64,000 nucleotides of DNA from Bidens hawaiensis (Eukaryota > Streptophyta > Magnoliopsida > Asterales > Asteraceae), in NCBI GenBank assembly GCA_021521415.1, contig JAIQDT010004210.1:152001-216000 (forward strand), in the 5' to 3' direction. The notes beneath the pieces were generated by a model, which worked only from the letters and a program-made list of their open reading frames with translations, did not search any database and was not told where the DNA came from. Shown here one piece after another: positions 12,855 to 24,898 of the stretch (position 1 is its first letter; the number at the start of each line of letters is the position of its first letter). Both the position numbers and the translations under genes were made by a program.

Positions 12855-12868
12855 TTGGTCTGATACCA
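12855..12868 (-). other. Element A primer binding site
   Basis: Read on the minus strand, TGGTATCAGACCAA lies two to four bases downstream of the 5' LTR end. It is complementary to the 3' end of initiator tRNA-Met apart from one base (AGA-C rather than AGA-G). Confidence 0.85.
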
Positions 12869-12871
12869 ACT

Positions 12872-15099
12872 TGTAAGGCCCCGTTACCGGTGCCTCACTT
12901 TAACGTTGAATTTACTCATAAACGAGGTTCTAAATATCAGAGTTAATAAAAACTTTCGCGGAATAACATAAAAGTCAACCATTCATTACAACATCCATAA
13001 CGTGTCTTTCAAAAACATAACATAAAACATAGCATTTCAAACATCACGACAATCTCCAGATGCCAGCCTCTTCGGATCCTGCCATGTGTCTTCCTCAAGC
13101 CAACTGCCTCAGTCGATTAGCCTGCTGCATACTAAAAGTCAGCTACACTGAGTGGGTTCTAGTTAATCATACACCATACAAAACATTCACATACTAGCAT
13201 ATGCACCCGGAGGTACATACCTTCATATCTTCTTACACACTTACTTACATACGCACTTTCATTCTTTCTTTCATACTTACTTACATACTTTCATTCATAC
13301 ATATACGTTTTAAAGAGCATTCCGCCCTATAACCTTCCCCGATATTATTAGGGTCGGTCCCCAACGTTCGCCAATATTATTAGGGTTGGTTCCCGACATT
13401 CACCGATACTATTAGGGTCGGTTCCCTTCATTCGCCGACATTATTAGGATCGGTTCCCTTCATTCGCCGACATTATTAGGATCGGTTCCCTTCATTCGCC
13501 GACATTATTAAGGTCGGTTCCCTTCATTCGCCGACATTATTAGGGGCTGTTCCCTACATTCGTGCTACTATAACATACCTGTCGTTTACATACTTTCCTT
13601 GACAATACGTGCAATCTTCGAAGAACGTTCACGTAGCATCAACATATCATACATACATTATTCATACATTATATATATTCATACATACATCATTCATACA
13701 TCATACATATCAATCATGCCTGTAACTACCACTTGACGGCACATGCAATATCCGAAGATCGTTCACACACCGTCAAGCAATCATCATACATAAATCATAC
13801 AAGGCATACACTTACCACTTAGGTTAAGTGTATTAACTATCACATCGAGTATGCACACAGCCCCGAAAACATAACAAGGAAGTGGGGCTAGAAACTCACC
13901 TCAATGCGGTTGCGTTCACCGTTTACGGTTATTCACTTCTTGAGCTGTGCACGACTAACTGTATAATAATTACTCGTATCATTTATCTATTACTAGCCAT
14001 ATCACTAGCTTATTTGTAATTTATTCATTTTTTTCTAAGTTCAGGGACCATTCTGTCCTTCTGTTAAACTTCTAATTCGTTACTTTGGTCTTAGCGAATT
14101 GGACTTTCTAATTCGTTATCTCTGTTAACGAATGGTCTTAACGAATCAAGGGTAATTCGTTACCCTTTTCCCTTAACGAATCGGATAAAGAATCAAGCCT
14201 AGTTCGTTAGGCTTCCTTATGCGAATCAGCTAAAGAATCACCCTAAGTTCCCCTAGCGAATCTGCTAAAGAATCACCCTCCGATTCGCTAAGTTCCCATA
14301 GCGAATCAGCTAAAGAATCACCCTCTGATTCGCTAAGTTCCCATAGCGAATCAGCTAAAGAATCACCCTCCGATTCGCTAAGTTCCCATAGCGAATCAGC
14401 TAAAGAATCACCCTCCGATTCGCTAAGTTCCTATAGCGAATCAGCTAAAGAATCACCCTCTGATTCGCTAAGTTCCCATAGCGAACTAGGGTTAGGTCAG
14501 GGAATGTCAGAACATTCCCTGACACCTCTATCCTCATATTAACTTTTCCGGCGCCGCCTTTCCGGCGCCGTCATTGCCGGAAAGCCGCCGGAAATACGCA
14601 AACTCACCGAAAAAACGAGTTTTAACTCGTTTTTCACCGTTTTTTCGCCCCGTTCGGTCCAGATCTGAGCTAGGGTGATCCCTAAGCTCATCATAGGTTC
14701 GGTTTATACCCTATTCCACCCGGATCTCATGATTTAAACGGTTTAACGGTGTCGGCTCGTCGTTTCGCAACTATATCTAATGGGTTAAGCTCATACAATA
14801 TTAAACTATCGTTACCTCAGGTCGATGCTCGGTTTCCTTCTTGATTTCGGCTAGAGATAAGGAAGAACTAGAGAGAAATATTAAGTGTGTGTTTTGGTGG
14901 TGTATGGAATATGTGAGAATGAGCATTAAATGATGATTAATGGTATTTATATTTAGGGATCATGGGCTCAAGCCTCATGGACTTTCCTTCCTTCTTTCAT
15001 AACCCAAGTCCATAACCCATACCCATTTACCCAATACTAGCCCAACTCATACAGCTCATTTTTCGTTTATTAACTGAAATCAGGAAACGGGATGTTACA
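12872..15099 (-). repeat. Element A, 5' LTR
   Basis: It begins TGTAAGGCCCCG and ends GGGATGTTACA on the plus strand, so the termini are the complementary TG...CA. It is similar to 5447-7744 with scattered substitutions and indels, including a duplicated GGCGCCG stretch near 14550-14570. It carries five 45-bp hairpin units at 14256-14480 and the roughly 32-bp repeats at about 13330-13555. Confidence 0.92.
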
Positions 15100-15104
15100 A
15101 TTAT

Positions 15105-16524
15105 TTTTTCTAATTTCCGGTTTTATATGTTGCTTGATTATACAATTGTTAATTGTAAAATATAAAATCAAGTAAAAATTTGTCAAACACAGAATATTAA
15201 TGACAACAAATTTATCATGATCAATCATTTTCAAATTCTAATTATTATAAGGATGACTATATCATCAAAGTTCAGGTAATATGGTTTATTGGATAATCAT
15301 GTTAATTGATTAAATGTTATGATATTTTATGTGTATGAATATATTTTTTTATCTTATTTGTCACATCAACAACTATACGTGGCTATATAAAGTGTTATAA
15401 GCATACCTATATGCTACCATATCAAGAGTTACAAGCATACATGGACTAAAGATTTTGATTTGTGATAAACAATGTGTACCAACCAATATAATCACAATGT
15501 AGTACAGAGAAGGTTTTACTTAGTTGTAACATATTTTTGTAATCTTAGTTATATGATTTATGTAATTTTAATGTAAATTAGTCCACCCTCTCTCCCCTCT
15601 CTCTAAAAACCATGCACAACCATCTCTTACATTCATGTCCTCTTAAACAACAACCATGATCAATAATTAGATCAAAAAAACATCCCAAGGTAAACGATAT
15701 CCCATCAACACCTATCTATATCATTAACTTAAAGATGATCTATATATTATTTCAATCCTAAATTATCAAGATATGGGCATGCTCTAATCGTAAAAAAAAG
15801 ATATTAACATGATATTCTCTAAACTTCATCAAGTACCCATGTTTGAAAGACTTTTTTAAAATTCAGATCCTAAACAGTTTAAGAGGTCATAACTTGATGA
15901 AAGAAAAACTATTTGTGACACCTCACATTTTCATGCCGACTCCATTGTCTTACGCATTCATGCATAACATTTACATGAGTCAGTAACAATTCACGCACAC
16001 GAGTTTGTCAGTCACATTGGTGATTTATTTCGAACTGTAATACGATTATAATTGTTATGTGTTATATGATTGATTTGAGTCATATGATTATGTGTTTCAT
16101 ACCTTGCTACATTAAAATTAGATATTATAATATTAGTTAAAAACTTTAAACCTGCCGCGCTATGCTACGGGGTACGACCACAACCGTCGTGATGCACCGC
16201 GGACATTCAGGTTGGAAGAAGATTGTTTAAAAAGGTTTAAAACCCTAATCACCGCATAACTTGCCCTAGCTGCTTCCAGACAAAAACGCATAGTTCCTAG
16301 GGTGATTTTGGTGTTCCTTGGGGAATTAGAGGTGGTAGAGTTCATGGTTTTCCATGAATTAATATGCATAGGTAATCCTCGTTAAATTCTAGTTTCTTGC
16401 ACTGTCTTGTGCTTTCTTGTTGATAGAAACGCTAGAGCCCCGACTCTTCTGAAATATTATTGATAAATCATGAATATGATTATATGTGTTTTATATATGA
16501 TTGAGTTGAAACCCTAGGATGTAG
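15105..16524. other. Unassigned AT-rich flank between A and B
   Basis: No gene was recognised. About 15105-15900 is AT-rich and featureless to me. From about 15907 (TGACACCTCAC) the base composition changes and may be remnant retroelement sequence. The frame at 16160-16369 (minus, 69 residues) resembles nothing I know. Before B inserted, this stretch was continuous with 50174 onward, as shown by the shared GGTCC. Confidence 0.5.
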
Positions 16525-16529
16525 GTCCT

Positions 16530-16901
16530 GTTTTGGATAAAAAATTGTTAAGGATCGAGTATCCAAATTTGTTAAGTGAGGTAAGGTGCTAACTCTATAA
16601 TGACAAACGTGTAATCACAATATTGGTGAACACAAAGGTTTGATCACGAGGGAAATAGCCCTTAACCAAGATAGTTTTACTTCGGTCAAAACTTATCAAG
16701 GTAATCTTTGATCGAATCTCATCAATCAAGGATTAATCAAGTAATCGTTAGTTGAATCTTTTCGGTGGATAAACAAGGTAACCTTTGGTCGATGAGTATG
16801 CGATTATCGTGGTCTCCGGCACAAAAAACCCCCGGACGGTGAAAACTATCACCGTCGTTTATATTAGATAAAAAAGGTGTTACAATCGTTGTGGAGTAAA
16901 T
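16530..16901 (-). repeat. Element B 3' LTR, left part (split)
   Basis: It starts TGTTTTGG and aligns with 49190 onward, with numerous substitutions. It breaks off after TAAAT (16897-16901), where the tandem array begins. The rest of this LTR resumes at 42115. Confidence 0.92.
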
Positions 16902-18118
16902 TGTCAGGTCGTTTCGATTCGAATCTTAATCAATCATGTCATAACTCACACAAAATTAATCGTGTTGACAAGCGAGTTAATGCCGGGTTACTATGTTTAG
17001 AAAGATGACCGTTTGTTAAAGGCGGAATCAATAACAAACATACGGTTGCAATGAGTATTCAAAATACGAAGACACACGAAGGATTCACTCAAAAGATTTT
17101 CATTTATATAACGTTAATCATACAAAAGGATAATCGATTAGGGTTTAGGAGGAATCCTAGGACAGCCGTCACACACACAATATTCTCTTAATTAATGTGT
17201 CGGTCTTATCCGTATTGTGCTCTGTCTCCCGTGTCCCTGGCGGCGTGCCCTAATTATTCTATTTATAGGCCTGCCAACCTAAGACATGCTGTCATTCCTT
17301 CTAGAAACCCTATCCGATAGTACATATTCAATCTACATATTCAAAAATATACTAAGTGTAAAACAAGTCTTCCGGGTAGGCTTTTCATTAAACTTCAGTC
17401 TCCGGGTACGCAGTGTACTCGGCCTTCCTTCAGACTTGGTAAACATAGAAGTGTACTCGGAATCAGTTTCGGGGTAGACTTTACTTAAAGAATATTTTAC
17501 CAAGTAACATATTCACCGAGTAGACTTCAATCTTCTTGGACTTATCAAACTTTGCTCGACAAATCCTTACGAGCAACCTTGTTCTTCTATGGTCCTGTTC
17601 GGCTCATTGTCAGTTGAACAACTTATTGATAAGGTATACTCGGGAGTACATACCTTACCTGAGCAGAACCTTACTCGATTTGACTTAGAGATATTCCATC
17701 AACTCATCAAGTATACTCGGACCATATTTATTAAAGAATACCTTGCCCGGTCTTCCAATTACTTGGCTTCTTGGACTTGGTTGACCAAACCTTACTCGGA
17801 AGAGTAAACTACTTGGTCTTGAAGAACAACCCTGCTTGACAAAGTGAACCTTACTCGGATATGCCAAATTAATGAACCTTACTCGGAAATCATTAAAAAG
17901 CATACCTTGCTCGGATATCCACTTAAGAAGATTATTTGAAGTAAACCGTGCCTGGAGGGCAAAATCTCGTACTCGGCTAAGTAAAAGCTTACTCGAAGGT
18001 CCAAGGTGTGCTCGGATTCAATACTTAGCAGTTTCTGAGGAGGTTGAGAAGATTCCAATCTTCCATATTCTTCGTTTAGGTCAAATCTCCTCATTTGGGT
18101 CAAATTCTTGACTCAACA
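16902..18118 (-). repeat. Array LTR 1 (3' terminal LTR)
   Basis: It runs TGTCAGGTCG to GACTCAACA on the plus strand. A minus-strand TATA box (CTATAAATAG) lies at 17259-17268. About 20 copies of the CTCGG/CCCGG-type motif lie between about 17365 and 18015, some inverted. By eye it shares several variants with LTR 4 that LTRs 2 and 3 lack (for example GACAAGCG, GTTAAAGGCGG, ATACGGTTG). Confidence 0.93.
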
Positions 18119-18133
18119 ATCTCCCCCTAGATT
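18119..18133 (-). other. Polypurine tract of array unit 1
   Basis: On the minus strand AATCTAGGGGGAGAT directly precedes the LTR start TGTTGAG. The same tract stands beside LTR 2 (26115-26129) and LTR 3 (34114-34128). It is absent beyond LTR 4 because the array ends there. Confidence 0.85.
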
Positions 18134-18272
18134 GTAACACCTCAGCTGACCCAAAACACTCTATGGTTACTTACACTTAGCAAAATACACATTAAATTTC
18201 ATAATCAAATTACATAAGTAAAAGTTACATAATCAAAGGTTTGTCCGAAGACATTACAAAGCAAAGCCTATT

Positions 18273-20803
18273 CTATCTATTTTGTCTTTTTCTTTCATTG
18301 TAGGCTGCTTGTCTTCTCATCTGCATTACAGATGCTGCTCTTTCTTTGAAGATATTGAGCACTTGGTAGTGAGGATGTCCTTCTGGTATCACCAAGTCTC
18401 TAATATCAGTAAGATCATCATTGTGCAAGCATGTCAGATCTGCATCCTTCTTAATTGTTGCCAAGGCCTTTCCATCAGAGTTTCTTAGTACATAGAAACC
18501 CGTGTCTTCTTTGGATTCAACTTCAGTAATGACACCGTTCTTCTGCACTGTGTAGTTTGGCCTTCTCATCCTTCTTCCCAAGCTTATACAAGTATCCATG
18601 TTGGACAGCGGATTCTGATCTCGGACTCTTATCTGGTAGTTCAGTTCAGCCCTGTCCATTCTCTTCTTTTTCTCTGACCTTTTTGACTTGTGGAGTTGGA
18701 TCATTCTCCAACTTCTCTTTTCTTTTAAAAATCTGAATCCATCAGCAGCTTGTTCCTGTAAGTACTTTGATAAATCATTCATCTGTCTTCCTGCTGATCT
18801 GTCCCTGTTTCTGAAGTCATACAAGTGCAGTGTGGCCATCCTTCTTAATTGATCTTCATTATACTCAAGGAAGTCACTTCTGACCACAATCTCCCTTAGC
18901 AATCTGCTCTCCATGATCACTCTAAGAGAATCAGTAACTGAATCATAGTACAGCTCTCTGGGTAGATACACATCAGACTGTGGTGTTGTTCTTTGTTGTG
19001 CTGAGCTGCTTGATTCTCCTCTTCCTCCTTGGCCTCTTCCTCATTGGCCTCTTCCTCTTGATAATCTTTGATGGATTGGAGGTCTGAATGGAATTGATTT
19101 CTTGGGCCTTTGAGGTCCCAAGTTGAATGTTTTCACAAATATGGCTTCCACCATCTCAGTAGGAAGATTTGCTATTTCAACTATGTCATGTCCTGCTGCC
19201 TCCAGTTCAATTAACATTTTGATCATTCCTGGAGTTCTTGCTAGTCCAGCAGGTACAAATCTGCCATCAGAGTAATATCTGGGATTTTCTCCCTCCCTTA
19301 ATGCTTTTTCCCATTCATCTTTTTGTGGATAGAAAAGAGTCTTCAAGTCCTCTTTCTCCAACACATTAAAGTCTTCTTCAGTCATCCCTCTCTTGTTTAT
19401 CATTATGTTTCTTAGGATGCTGATCATTTCCTCATTCTCCCAAGGCATAAATGGTTCAGTTTCTTGTTCAGGTTTGACATCATCTTGAGGGATAGGAATT
19501 TCAATAGGTTGGACTTGCTCCTTTTCCTTCTCCCTTAAGGTCTGAATTCTTCTTTTCTTCTTTGGAGGCTCATCAGGTAGTTCAGTTTGAATTGTGCACT
19601 CAGTATAGACCCTTTTCAACTCTTTCTCTTTCCTTTTGGAATATTGGTCAAATACTGCCTCTTTGCTCAGATTTCTCACAACCTCAGGCTTCATGCCTTT
19701 CTCAATCAAATATCCACACATGCCATCATATTTCTTCTTTAATTCTTCCAGTTCAACCTTATCATCCTGTTTTACAAACTTTTGTGAAACTATCTCTTTC
19801 TCACTGTTGTAGAGATCTTGAATTTGGTCCATAGTGTATTTTTCCAGGGCAGCTTCAGGATAACCTCTGACTTTCAAAAAGTTCTTATAATGCTCAGTAT
19901 TTTTCTTTCTCTTCTCAACCTTCTTTAAGACTTCCTCTGCATTAATTTCAATGATTCCCCGTTGAATATAAGTCATTTCAGCTTGAGGGGTCTCAGCAGT
20001 AGAGCTTGTACCAACTTTTTCACCTCCTTGATCAGGGTTGTCATCACCCTCTTCATCAGACTCCTCAGAGTCATCCTCCTCATCATCTGATAGATCAATC
20101 ATGGCATCTATTTTGGGTTCATCAGAGGCAGGATGCTCTGGTTCAGTAACATTAACATTAGGAACATCAACATCAGGAACATCAACATCAGGGACATCAA
20201 CATCAGGGACCCCTGGTAATTTTTCTCCTGGTTTCAGTGTTTTCAAGGGAATTGCCCTGATTGGTTCATCATTAGTACGCTCAGCAGATCTCTTTCTTCT
20301 TTGATAAGTCTTTTCAAATCTTCTTTCTCCCCAGTTACCAGTAGGGTTCTTTTTCATGTCTGCTTTTACTTGTTCAACCCATTTCTTGGCAGCCATAGTT
20401 GCAATTGACTCACCAATTTCTTCTTCAGGAATTATATCAGTAGTTGGTTCAGCAGCAGTTTCTGATGTTTGACTTTTAGATTGAAACATGCTGACCACTG
20501 TCCCCAAGGAGTTGTCCACTTCCTCAACCCTTTTCATCTTAATCAATACCACAATAACTTCTTGATCAGCCTCATCTTCAGTCAGTTCTTTTTCAATGTT
20601 GGCTTGTCTGATCAATAAGTCCTGCTGTGCTAACTCTTCTTCTGTCAAGGAATGGGCAATTGCTTCCTTTTCCATTGACTTTTTAATCAGTCTTTCTTTC
20701 TCAGCAAGAGTAGCAGCAGAAGTATCTACAAAGGATACATCTTTCTCAACTTATACAGCAGGCTCATCCTCTGTTGCTATCCCTTTACCTTTTTCTTTCC
20801 TTT
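18273..20803 (-). pseudogene. Array unit 1 ORF2 (split, damaged)
   Basis: This is the unit 1 copy of ORF2 described at 27037-28671. The main open piece is 19041-20675 (544 codons), then TGA at 19041-19043, then the same frame continues open to 18273. Unlike the other units it has an extra TAA at 20751-20753, upstream of the first Met, which cuts it off from the ORF1/ORF2 overlap. The Asp-Val repeat reads four clean DVP or NVN units. About one difference per 100-200 bp separates it from units 2 and 3. Confidence 0.8.
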
Positions 20804-22522
20804 TTTCTCAACTGCTCTTCATTCTCTTGCTCATCACTAGTTTCATATTCATCAATTTCTTTGAACAGTTGATCTAATTCCGAATCATGCTCGGCCCTCT
20901 TGGAACTAACTTCTTGATCACCTTCAGGTTCAGTGTTTATCAGTTCCTCAGTAGTAGCATTCTCATTCACATTCTCTATAGTCATCTCCTCATCCACAAT
21001 ATCAGTCAACTCTTCTGTAATCACATTCTCATCATCATTTGACTTTTCATTTCATTTGTTTCCTCTCCACACACCTCTTCTCATTCTCATCACTAACATC
21101 ATAATCATTCATAATCATTTTCAAACCATCAATCTTTTCATCACTTTCAGCATTAGTCACAACATTTTGATCCATATTCTCCCCCTGTTTTGGGGCAGCT
21201 GAGGTCTTCTCAACCTCCTGCACCAGGGTTCGAATTAACAGTTCAGCATCAGCTAACTTTTTCAATAATATTTCATTTTCACTAGTTAGCTCTTCATTCT
21301 TTCTTTTCAACTCAACATTTTCATTTCTAACCTCCTCAACTTGCCTTTTCAACTCATCATTCTCCAACATTAGATTAATATTTATTTGAAGTGTGTTATC
21401 TTGTTGGCTTGAGGGTGGGGTTGTAGGGAATGGTTCATAAGTGGGTTGTTCAGTGATGGATTGGGATTCTGTGTGTTGTGTGTAGGTTTCAGGTTGGTCT
21501 AAGTTAAGGGATTGAGGTGGTGTTTGATGTGGTGAGGTTGGTGGTGGTGAGTGTGGTAGTGTTGGGATTGGTTGTTCAATATCTTCTCTCTGCTCCCCCT
21601 GTTCAGGTGCCATCATCTCCATCTCCAAACCATCTCCACCGTCATTTCCATCAACATCATCATCAGAGTCTCCTCCAGCACTCTCATCATCACTCCCTTC
21701 TTCCTCCTCTGAGCTCAGCTCAGGCACAGGCCTAACAGCCAGATCATGGTTTAATAACCAAGGTAAAATTTCAAATGGAATATTTGCATCAAAAGTGTTA
21801 GATACACCAGGACTCTTTATTCTTTTGTAAGCATCTGGATCCTGCAGTTTATGAGTGATTCCAATTGTTGGTAAATCTTGTAATGTGCTGTTGAATATGA
21901 TCTGCAAGAATCTTGGGTACTGTAAAAATCTCCTTTTCTCTGGTTTCTTTAGATTCCCGACTAGCCCATCAAAAATCATCTTGGAAAAGTTAAAGGGCAG
22001 ATCAAAGATAGTTCCAACAGTGGCATTTTCTAGATCATGACTCATCAGAGTCCATGATCCCTTCCTCGGAGCAAATCCATGAATGATATGATGAATAAGG
22101 AATCTGTATAACATCGGAAACAGACCCTTCTGAAACTGTCCCTCATGGACATTTCCTTGATACCCCATTGTTTCTTTGAAAATCTTCAATAGATGCTTTG
22201 TATCGAAGCTGATGTGATTGTGATCATCGTCATTTAGTCTTAAGCATCTTCTGATCAACCTTTCAGTGATCTGTATCTCCTGTCTGGCCACGGTTGCCTC
22301 TATTCGTCTTTCATTACCATCTTCAACTAGCTCTGCTGATCTACAGAAATCCAAGGAGTGATTTCTGTAAATAGTTGGGCATTCAGTGAGAGCGAAGTTG
22401 ATATTTGACCGAGCCATCCATAAAATCATACGAGCCATCGGTTCATTTTCTGGTGTAACTTGTAGTAACGCACACATGTTGTGCTTTGGCTCAAAAACAT
22501 ACTTTGGCTCGTTATCTGCCAT
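20785..22522 (-). pseudogene. Array unit 1 ORF1, two 1-bp deletions
   Basis: Same protein as 28781-30520 (described there). Relative to units 2 and 3 it has lost single bases near 21049-21053 and near 21078-21082. The frame leaves the normal reading after about residue 480, leaving an open piece at 21047-22522 (491 codons) and the tail at 20785-21024. The globular N-terminal domain and the coiled coil are intact. Confidence 0.85.
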
Positions 22523-22524
22523 AT

Positions 22525-22903
22525 CTGTAATACATAAACAAACACATTCAAAGTGAAATTAGACATAAAGTTTAATACTTTAGACAATTTCAAGTTATAA
22601 AAATGAAGAAGAAAGAAAGAAATCTTCAAGAACCTATTCTTCGACAAATTTATAACCTAAACACATAAACAGAGTGTTAGTACTCGAATATATAATCAAG
22701 TCATATTACAATATAATCATGATCGGAAAACATAATATTTTATGCTTACCGAGTCGGAATTAGTGGCTGATAAAAATTAGGGTTTGGATTAATCTTGAAT
22801 TCGATAAGTCGGTTATTTTTCTTAGTAAGAGAGGTTTTGCAGTGGAAGGAGAGAGATAGAGGGAAATAATGTAGAAAAAATTTGCCTAAGTCCCTCTTTT
22901 ATA
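22525..22903 (-). promoter_or_regulatory. Internal promoter, CT-rich 5' UTR and leader intron of unit 1 ORF1
   Basis: On the minus strand TATAAAAG lies at 22896-22903, followed by a pyrimidine-rich run (CCCTCTATCTCTCTCCTTCC at about 22839-22864) typical of plant 5' UTRs. A GTAAGC donor (intron from 22749) and a TTACAG acceptor (to 22525) enclose a 225-bp AT-rich intron ending two bases before the ORF1 ATG (22520-22522). The same arrangement recurs in units 2 and 3 (TATA at 30894-30901 and 38892-38899). It suggests ORF1 is transcribed on its own. The promoter and splice sites are predictions. Confidence 0.6.
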
Positions 22904-22979
22904 CATTTTGAAAGTGGGTTTTAAATGTTTTTTTGTCTTCTTGTGAATTACTAGCTGTCAACCAGTAACGGTATTCACT

Positions 22980-24550
22980 TGATATATTAAAAACATTTAA
23001 TCTCATTTAAAATCATAAGACCTTACTCGAAAAATTAATTTATCCAAAGTCTACTCGGTCTACTTCCACTAACAAACCTTGATCGGTCAAACTTTACTCG
23101 AAAAGATGTTCATTTTGAATATAAAGTTTGCCCGAATACTTCTCTTTTTAAACCATGCTCGATCAAGAAAATTAATTTAAAGTTAAGACATAATGAAGAA
23201 AGCTTACCCAAAATACTTGATTTCTTGCGAAATAAATCACAAGACAAATAATCAAATATAGTTATCAAATAAACATTCTTACTAAGAATCAATTAAGATT
23301 CTCACAAAGATTTCTCAAATTCAAATTAAAACTCATCTAGCATGAACCCTAAAAAATCATAATCACATTTTGTCATTTTAACAAACATATTCGAACAAAG
23401 TATTCATTCAAGTATGAATCACTAAACAATTTCATCATACCAACTCACATATTCAATCACTGCATTCATCCAAGTATGATTGTATGAAGATTGTGCTCGA
23501 ATACTCTTTCAAATGTAAAGTGTGCTCGGACAACAATCTTATGCAAAGTATACCCGAATAACTTTCATATAATACAAAGTATGCTCGAAACCAAAAGCTA
23601 GCAGACAGTTTACTCGGAAAGTTAAGTTTTGAAAATTACCAAGTATATTGAAGGAACACAAGTGTACCCGAAATATAAAGTGTGCTCGGTAAACGAAGTT
23701 TGCTTGTAATTTCAAAGAAATCATAAACACATATATCACAGAGCATGCTCGAAATGAAATTAAACACAAACATTTAAGTGTGCCATAATCTAAAATTTCA
23801 TAGAGCTTGCCCGAAAATCCTAAGTTAGCACTAAGCTTGCTAGGATAAACACATTCAATCATCAGGTATGCCCTTGCTCGAGGGAACTTATCATATCAAA
23901 CCATACCCGAAATTGACAAACTTAAACAGTAACATCTAATCGTGCCCAGAAAGATTAACAAGTCTTTCCTAACAACATATTCATACAAAGCTTACTCGGT
24001 GTACTTAAGTTCACAAAGTTTGCTTGAAAACACAATCATCATATAACATGCATAGCTTACTCGAAGCTAACATATAACATGCATAGCTTACTCGAAACAA
24101 GAGCTTGTTAACAGTTAGCTATTTCAACACATAATCATCTCAAGACTTCTAGCTTGCTCGGGAAGTGAGTACAACAGTGTACTCTACCCTTAAAGTGTAA
24201 ACACTTCAAAGCATGCTCGAAAATCATAAAGTTAGTCAGAAATTACTAAGTTTACTCGGAAAGATTGAAAGCTATCAAACCTTACCCGAAACAACATATC
24301 ACACATAGACAACTGTTTTGTACTCGGAAAGGTTAAAAATCATTAACCTTACCCGAAAATACATATTCAAACAGTTTGTGCTCGAGAAGGTTGATAATTA
24401 TCAAACCTTACTCGAACTTACATATTCAGACATAATCAACTGTTTCGTACTCGGAAAGGTTAAACCTTACCCGAAAATACATATTCAAACAGTTTATGCT
24501 CGAGAAGGTTATAAATCATCAAACCTTACTCGAAGTTACATATTCAACCT
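22980..24550 (-). promoter_or_regulatory. Leader of unit 1 packed with TTRCYCGRAA-type motifs
   Basis: I count about 37 short motifs of the form (T/G)TRCYCGRA, such as TTACTCGGAAA, TGTGCTCGGA and CTTACCCGAAA, at irregular gaps of about 20-70 bp. Nearly all read the same way on the plus strand. The DNA between them is AT-rich and not repeated, except for two copies of a roughly 120-bp stretch at about 24300-24548. They are absent from the ORFs and from elements A, B and C. They lie upstream of the ORF1 TATA box. Function unknown; a binding-site array or an RNA signal are both possible. Confidence 0.75.
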
Positions 24551-24883
24551 ATTTTAGGCAAAATGCAACACTTTTTGACTTAAACCACTTTTCAAAGACA
24601 TTTCTGAGTTATGTATCATTTCAGAACATAGTTTAAGAGCAAATGGTGCATTAAGAGATCAAATTTCAGTTATACTTCACTTCAAAACAATTTCTTTTAT
24701 AAACTGAAAAGATCTCAGGAATGGGATCATATTGACTAAGTAGCTTTCTCAATACTTCACCCTCAGCATTATTATGACAACTTAGATAGGTTAACAACAG
24801 GTATAAACTTAGCATGATTTTCATCTCTTTGGTGATATGATTATGGTTCAATTTGAGAATAACACAATAATGGTCAACACTGT

Positions 24884-24896
24884 GCTCTGATACCAC
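24884..24896 (-). other. Primer binding site of array unit 1
   Basis: On the minus strand TGGTATCAGAGCA starts two bases after the LTR end (…CCTGACA). This is the initiator tRNA-Met type. Units 2 and 3 have the same site at 32882-32894 and 40883-40895. Confidence 0.9.
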
Positions 24897-24898
24897 TT

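Larger units (their letters stand above)
5447..15099 (-). mobile_element. Element A: Ty3/gypsy chromovirus (Tekay-like), nearly full length
   Basis: Two long LTRs (5447-7744 and 12872-15099) enclose a 5.1-kb internal region read from the minus strand. The primer binding site beside the right LTR is TGGTATCAGACCAA (minus strand, 12855-12868), one base off the initiator-tRNA-Met type. The order is gag, protease, reverse transcriptase, RNase H, integrase and chromodomain-like tail. ATTAT follows the right end (15100-15104) and precedes the left end (5442-5446). The left end lacks the TGT of the canonical terminus, so the duplication is probable but not perfect. The coding frame is broken by three stops, so A cannot make its own proteins. 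Confidence 0.93.

Noticed and set aside
16160..16369. 69-codon minus-strand frame between A and B
   Set aside because: No recognisable motif, no splice or promoter context and likely part of remnant repeat DNA.
17589..18111. Plus- and minus-strand frames of 72-79 codons repeated in every array LTR
   Set aside because: They fall inside the LTR, overlap each other on both strands and consist of the CTCGG motif field. Their repetition follows from the LTR being repeated.
24884..24896. Possible tRNA-Met gene fragments
   Set aside because: Only 12-14 bases match and they sit at LTR edges, so they are primer binding sites, not tRNA genes.
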